The notes under the pieces are model-generated. The model worked only from the letters and a program-made list of their open reading frames with translations, had not been told where the DNA came from and ran no database searches. Source: Anaerolineales bacterium (GTDB lineage Bacteria > Chloroflexota > Anaerolineae > 4572-78 > J111). Taken from it: a stretch of 64,000 nt of DNA. Position 1 is the first letter of the stretch. The number at the start of each line of letters is the position of its first letter. The DNA is taken from positions 186,001-250,000 of the forward strand of contig JACKAU010000007.1 in NCBI GenBank assembly GCA_020634855.1, written 5' to 3'. Position numbers and translations under genes: made by a program. Below, in pieces: positions 62,570-64,000 of this stretch.

Positions 62570-62650
62570 CTAACAGCAACCCCAAAGTAGCAAAACCAAC
62601 TTCAATAAAAAGCGCCGTGTCTGGGTTCGGCTCAAGGCGGATTGTTAGGG
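62570..62650 (-). other. attC-like recombination site 3 (integron type)
   Basis: Read on the minus strand: CCTAACA at the start, complementary to TGTTAGG at the end, whose core GTTAGGC fits GTTRRRY. AACCC/GGGTT pairs further in. It lies just downstream of the DUF4279-like ORF on that strand, the usual order of a cassette. The spacing of the inner arms is not canonical. The rest of 62388-62696 has no ORF. Confidence 0.35.
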
Positions 62651-62696
62651 TGTAGGTCGGGCTCCAGCAGTCTGGTTGATAGATTACTTAGCCTGC

Positions 62697-63458
62697 TTAC
62701 TCTACCATTTGGTCATCGGGTATATGATGATGAGTAAAATCAATTGATAGCCCAAGACCATAAATTCGATATAGAATAGAGTTGGATAGGCTAAATCTGT
62801 TCATATCGTGAGTTTGATCGATGACTTGAATTCTGAGTGAGAATTTATTGACCATAGCTTTTACTGCTTCCGTCCTCATTTCCAGCTTGGAAAGAAGATT
62901 GTTAAGATGAGCCTCCACCGGCTCAGTTAAGGGTAAGCTACTATAAAGTCGCCATCCGCTTTGCCGACAGACATAAATAGAATTAGGCGCGGCTGGCTCA
63001 CCTTTTTCCCAACTCTTAGTGGGTTCAAACCCAATTTGTTTGGTTATTTCAGTCGGCTTCCCCTCAAAGTTTGCTGCTTCCAAATAAACAAATCGCTGAT
63101 TAGCTTTGGCCATAAAGAAATAGAATGGACTAAACCCATCATTAATCAGATGCGACTCATGAGGTTCGTGTAAATCTTGGTCCAGCGGGTCCTTGGTCGC
63201 ACGCCTACAAATAGCGGGTTCATTCGGGTTCTTTTGAAATAAGAGTTCATCAACTTTGCAACCTTCAAGAGCAGATAGGTCAAACTCAAAATGCCTTGAG
63301 TGCCACCACCAACAATAACAACGGGGACAATCGGTTTGCTTGAGTGATTTAACTGTCGCTATTTGATCTTGAGACAATCCGACAATTCTACTTCTTTTCC
63401 GTTCAACAGAGTTTTTTGTCATATTACAGAGATTGCATTCGTATTCGTAAATGAACAC
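62697..63458 (-). CDS. DUF4279-like protein in a putative gene cassette
   Basis: 253 residues. The N-terminal 80 residues hold several Cys (CNLCNM, CPRCYCWWWH), which could form a zinc site. The C-terminal part 'TKQIGFEPTKSWEKGEP', 'SGWRLYSSLP' and 'SNSILYRIYGLGLSIDF' resembles DUF4279, a family often found as immunity-like or cassette proteins. The GTG start overlaps a GTTAGGG core on the same strand. An attC-like site lies downstream. No good ribosome binding site was seen, and the gene is AT-rich relative to neighbours, which fits transfer. Confidence 0.6.
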   Translation of the reverse strand: MFIYEYECNLCNMTKNSVERKRSRIVGLSQDQIATVKSLKQTDCPRCYCWWWHSRHFEFDLSALEGCKVDELLFQKNPNEPAICRRATKDPLDQDLHEPHESHLINDGFSPFYFFMAKANQRFVYLEAANFEGKPTEITKQIGFEPTKSWEKGEPAAPNSIYVCRQSGWRLYSSLPLTEPVEAHLNNLLSKLEMRTEAVKAMVNKFSLRIQVIDQTHDMNRFSLSNSILYRIYGLGLSIDFTHHHIPDDQMVE

Positions 63459-63808
63459 CCTAACTATCTAAATAGATTGCTCAAACGCAGTCATATTGAC
63501 AAAAAAACGGCATCTGAGCAGCATAACCCCACCGGGTGCGGGCTTATCCTGCTCCTGCGCTAGATTTCGCGCTTCTCCAACAATTATATAACATCTCTGC
63601 CTCATAATCTACACTACCTTCCACCCTCCAAACGGTTTCTTCAACAGGGGCAGCTATCTTTAATGTACTTTTATTTCATAAGCGCATAATCGTTTCGTCC
63701 GTAACCTTAAAATTTAAGAATAACCATTGACATTTAGGCGCGGAAGATTGAATAGGCGTTTAAACATAACCCCGTTTTGGTCTGAATCTATTCATAAAAG
63801 GAGAATCT
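63459..63808. other. AT-rich gene-free stretch
   Basis: No ORF with a ribosome binding site and no clear repeat apart from the GTTAGGG core next to the upstream gene's start. It ends with AAAAGGAG (63796-63803) before the tandem repeats. Confidence 0.4.
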
Positions 63809-63853
63809 GTGAAAAATCGCGCCGATCTGCCCCTAAAAATTGGCGATCATTAA
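63809..63853 (+). CDS. 14-codon ORF opening the repeat array
   Basis: GTG at 63809, five bases after AAAAGGAG, opens VKNRADLPLKIGDH before TAA. The repeat units behind it encode variants (KNRADLFVKLADH). It may be a real small peptide or the start of a repetitive coding locus that continues past the window edge. Confidence 0.3.
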   Translation: MKNRADLPLKIGDH

Positions 63854-63975
63854 GAAATCGCGCCGATCTATTGGTATAATTGGCCGAACATTAAAAAATC
63901 GCGCCGATCTATTCGTAAAATTGGCCGATCATTAAGAAACCGCGCCGATCTATCCGCAAAAATTGCCGATCATTA
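63812..63975 (+). repeat. 41-bp direct tandem repeat, four copies
   Basis: Four units of exactly 41 bases (63812, 63853, 63894, 63935), each with CGCGCCGATCTAT and GGCCGATCATTA cores and 4-8 differences. There are no unique spacers, so it is not a CRISPR array. The array may continue or end beyond the window. Confidence 0.85.
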
Positions 63976-64000
63976 ACTGACCGTTGGGAAATATTCATGA

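Noticed and set aside
63812..63975. CRISPR array
   Set aside because: All parts of the 41-bp unit are repeated; there are no unique spacers and no cas gene.
1..64000. tRNA or rRNA genes
   Set aside because: No cloverleaf-like sequence with a matching T-loop (GTTCGA) and acceptor stem was found by reading; a covariance search would be needed to exclude them.

Overview
The window reads as chromosomal DNA of a Chloroflexota bacterium, most likely an Anaerolineae-type filamentous lineage. This is an inference from gene style, not from a marker gene: multi-GAF sensor kinases, a MalT-like LuxR activator, very large TPR proteins, DUF4013 and DUF4126 membrane proteins, an MGDG-synthase-like glycosyltransferase, and many low-complexity or palindromic repeats in and between genes. 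No rRNA, tRNA, CRISPR array, integrase or transposase gene was seen. GC content is moderate to high in genes and lower in the intergenic elements.

Layout. 1-5543: two GT-C-like membrane proteins, the first cut by the window edge, the second broken by several frameshifts. 5862-11661: a signalling operon made of a 22-codon leader, a five-GAF histidine kinase, a degenerate receiver, a receiver fused to an APH-like kinase fold, and a lone receiver. 11656-16797: formyltransferase-like protein, YggX, ATP-grasp ligase, molybdopterin-domain protein, thymidine kinase, and an L21-L27-L31 ribosomal operon with a good promoter and terminator. 16831-18917: phosphatidylserine synthase, phosphatidylserine decarboxylase and phospholipid N-methyltransferase, which together could make PS, PE and PC. 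19079-26962: a 2627-residue STAND-like NTPase with dozens of TPRs. 27175-36406: MFS transporter, glycolipid glycosyltransferase, a small Cys/His protein behind a structured leader, YjbQ, an FtsX-type permease and a MalT-like regulator.

36407-44765 is the most accessory-looking stretch: a 21-bp minisatellite, a palindromic element, a coiled-coil protein of unknown function, a secreted hydrolase fused to an ABC-2 permease with its ATPase, two genes framed by integron-like attC sites (DUF5063, SDR), and a MITE-like element. 44766-47115 holds a second GAF kinase/receiver set related to the first. 47160-61934 is mostly housekeeping: PEP carboxylase, endonuclease III, phosphoglycerate kinase, a membrane TPR protein, RecN, small membrane proteins, DinB-like protein, alpha-glucan phosphorylase; then D-aminoacyl-tRNA deacylase. 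62570-64000 holds a DUF4279-like gene beside another attC-like site and a 41-bp tandem repeat array at the edge.

The best candidates for undescribed biology are: the leader-kinase-receiver-APH operon and its paralogue at 44.8 kb; the hydrolase-permease fusion with its ATPase; attC-like cassettes without an integrase; the class of low-complexity inserts that enter reading frames without breaking them; a leader that can sequester a Shine-Dalgarno sequence upstream of the 114-residue protein; and an L31 protein carrying an RNA-polymerase alpha-CTD-like tail.
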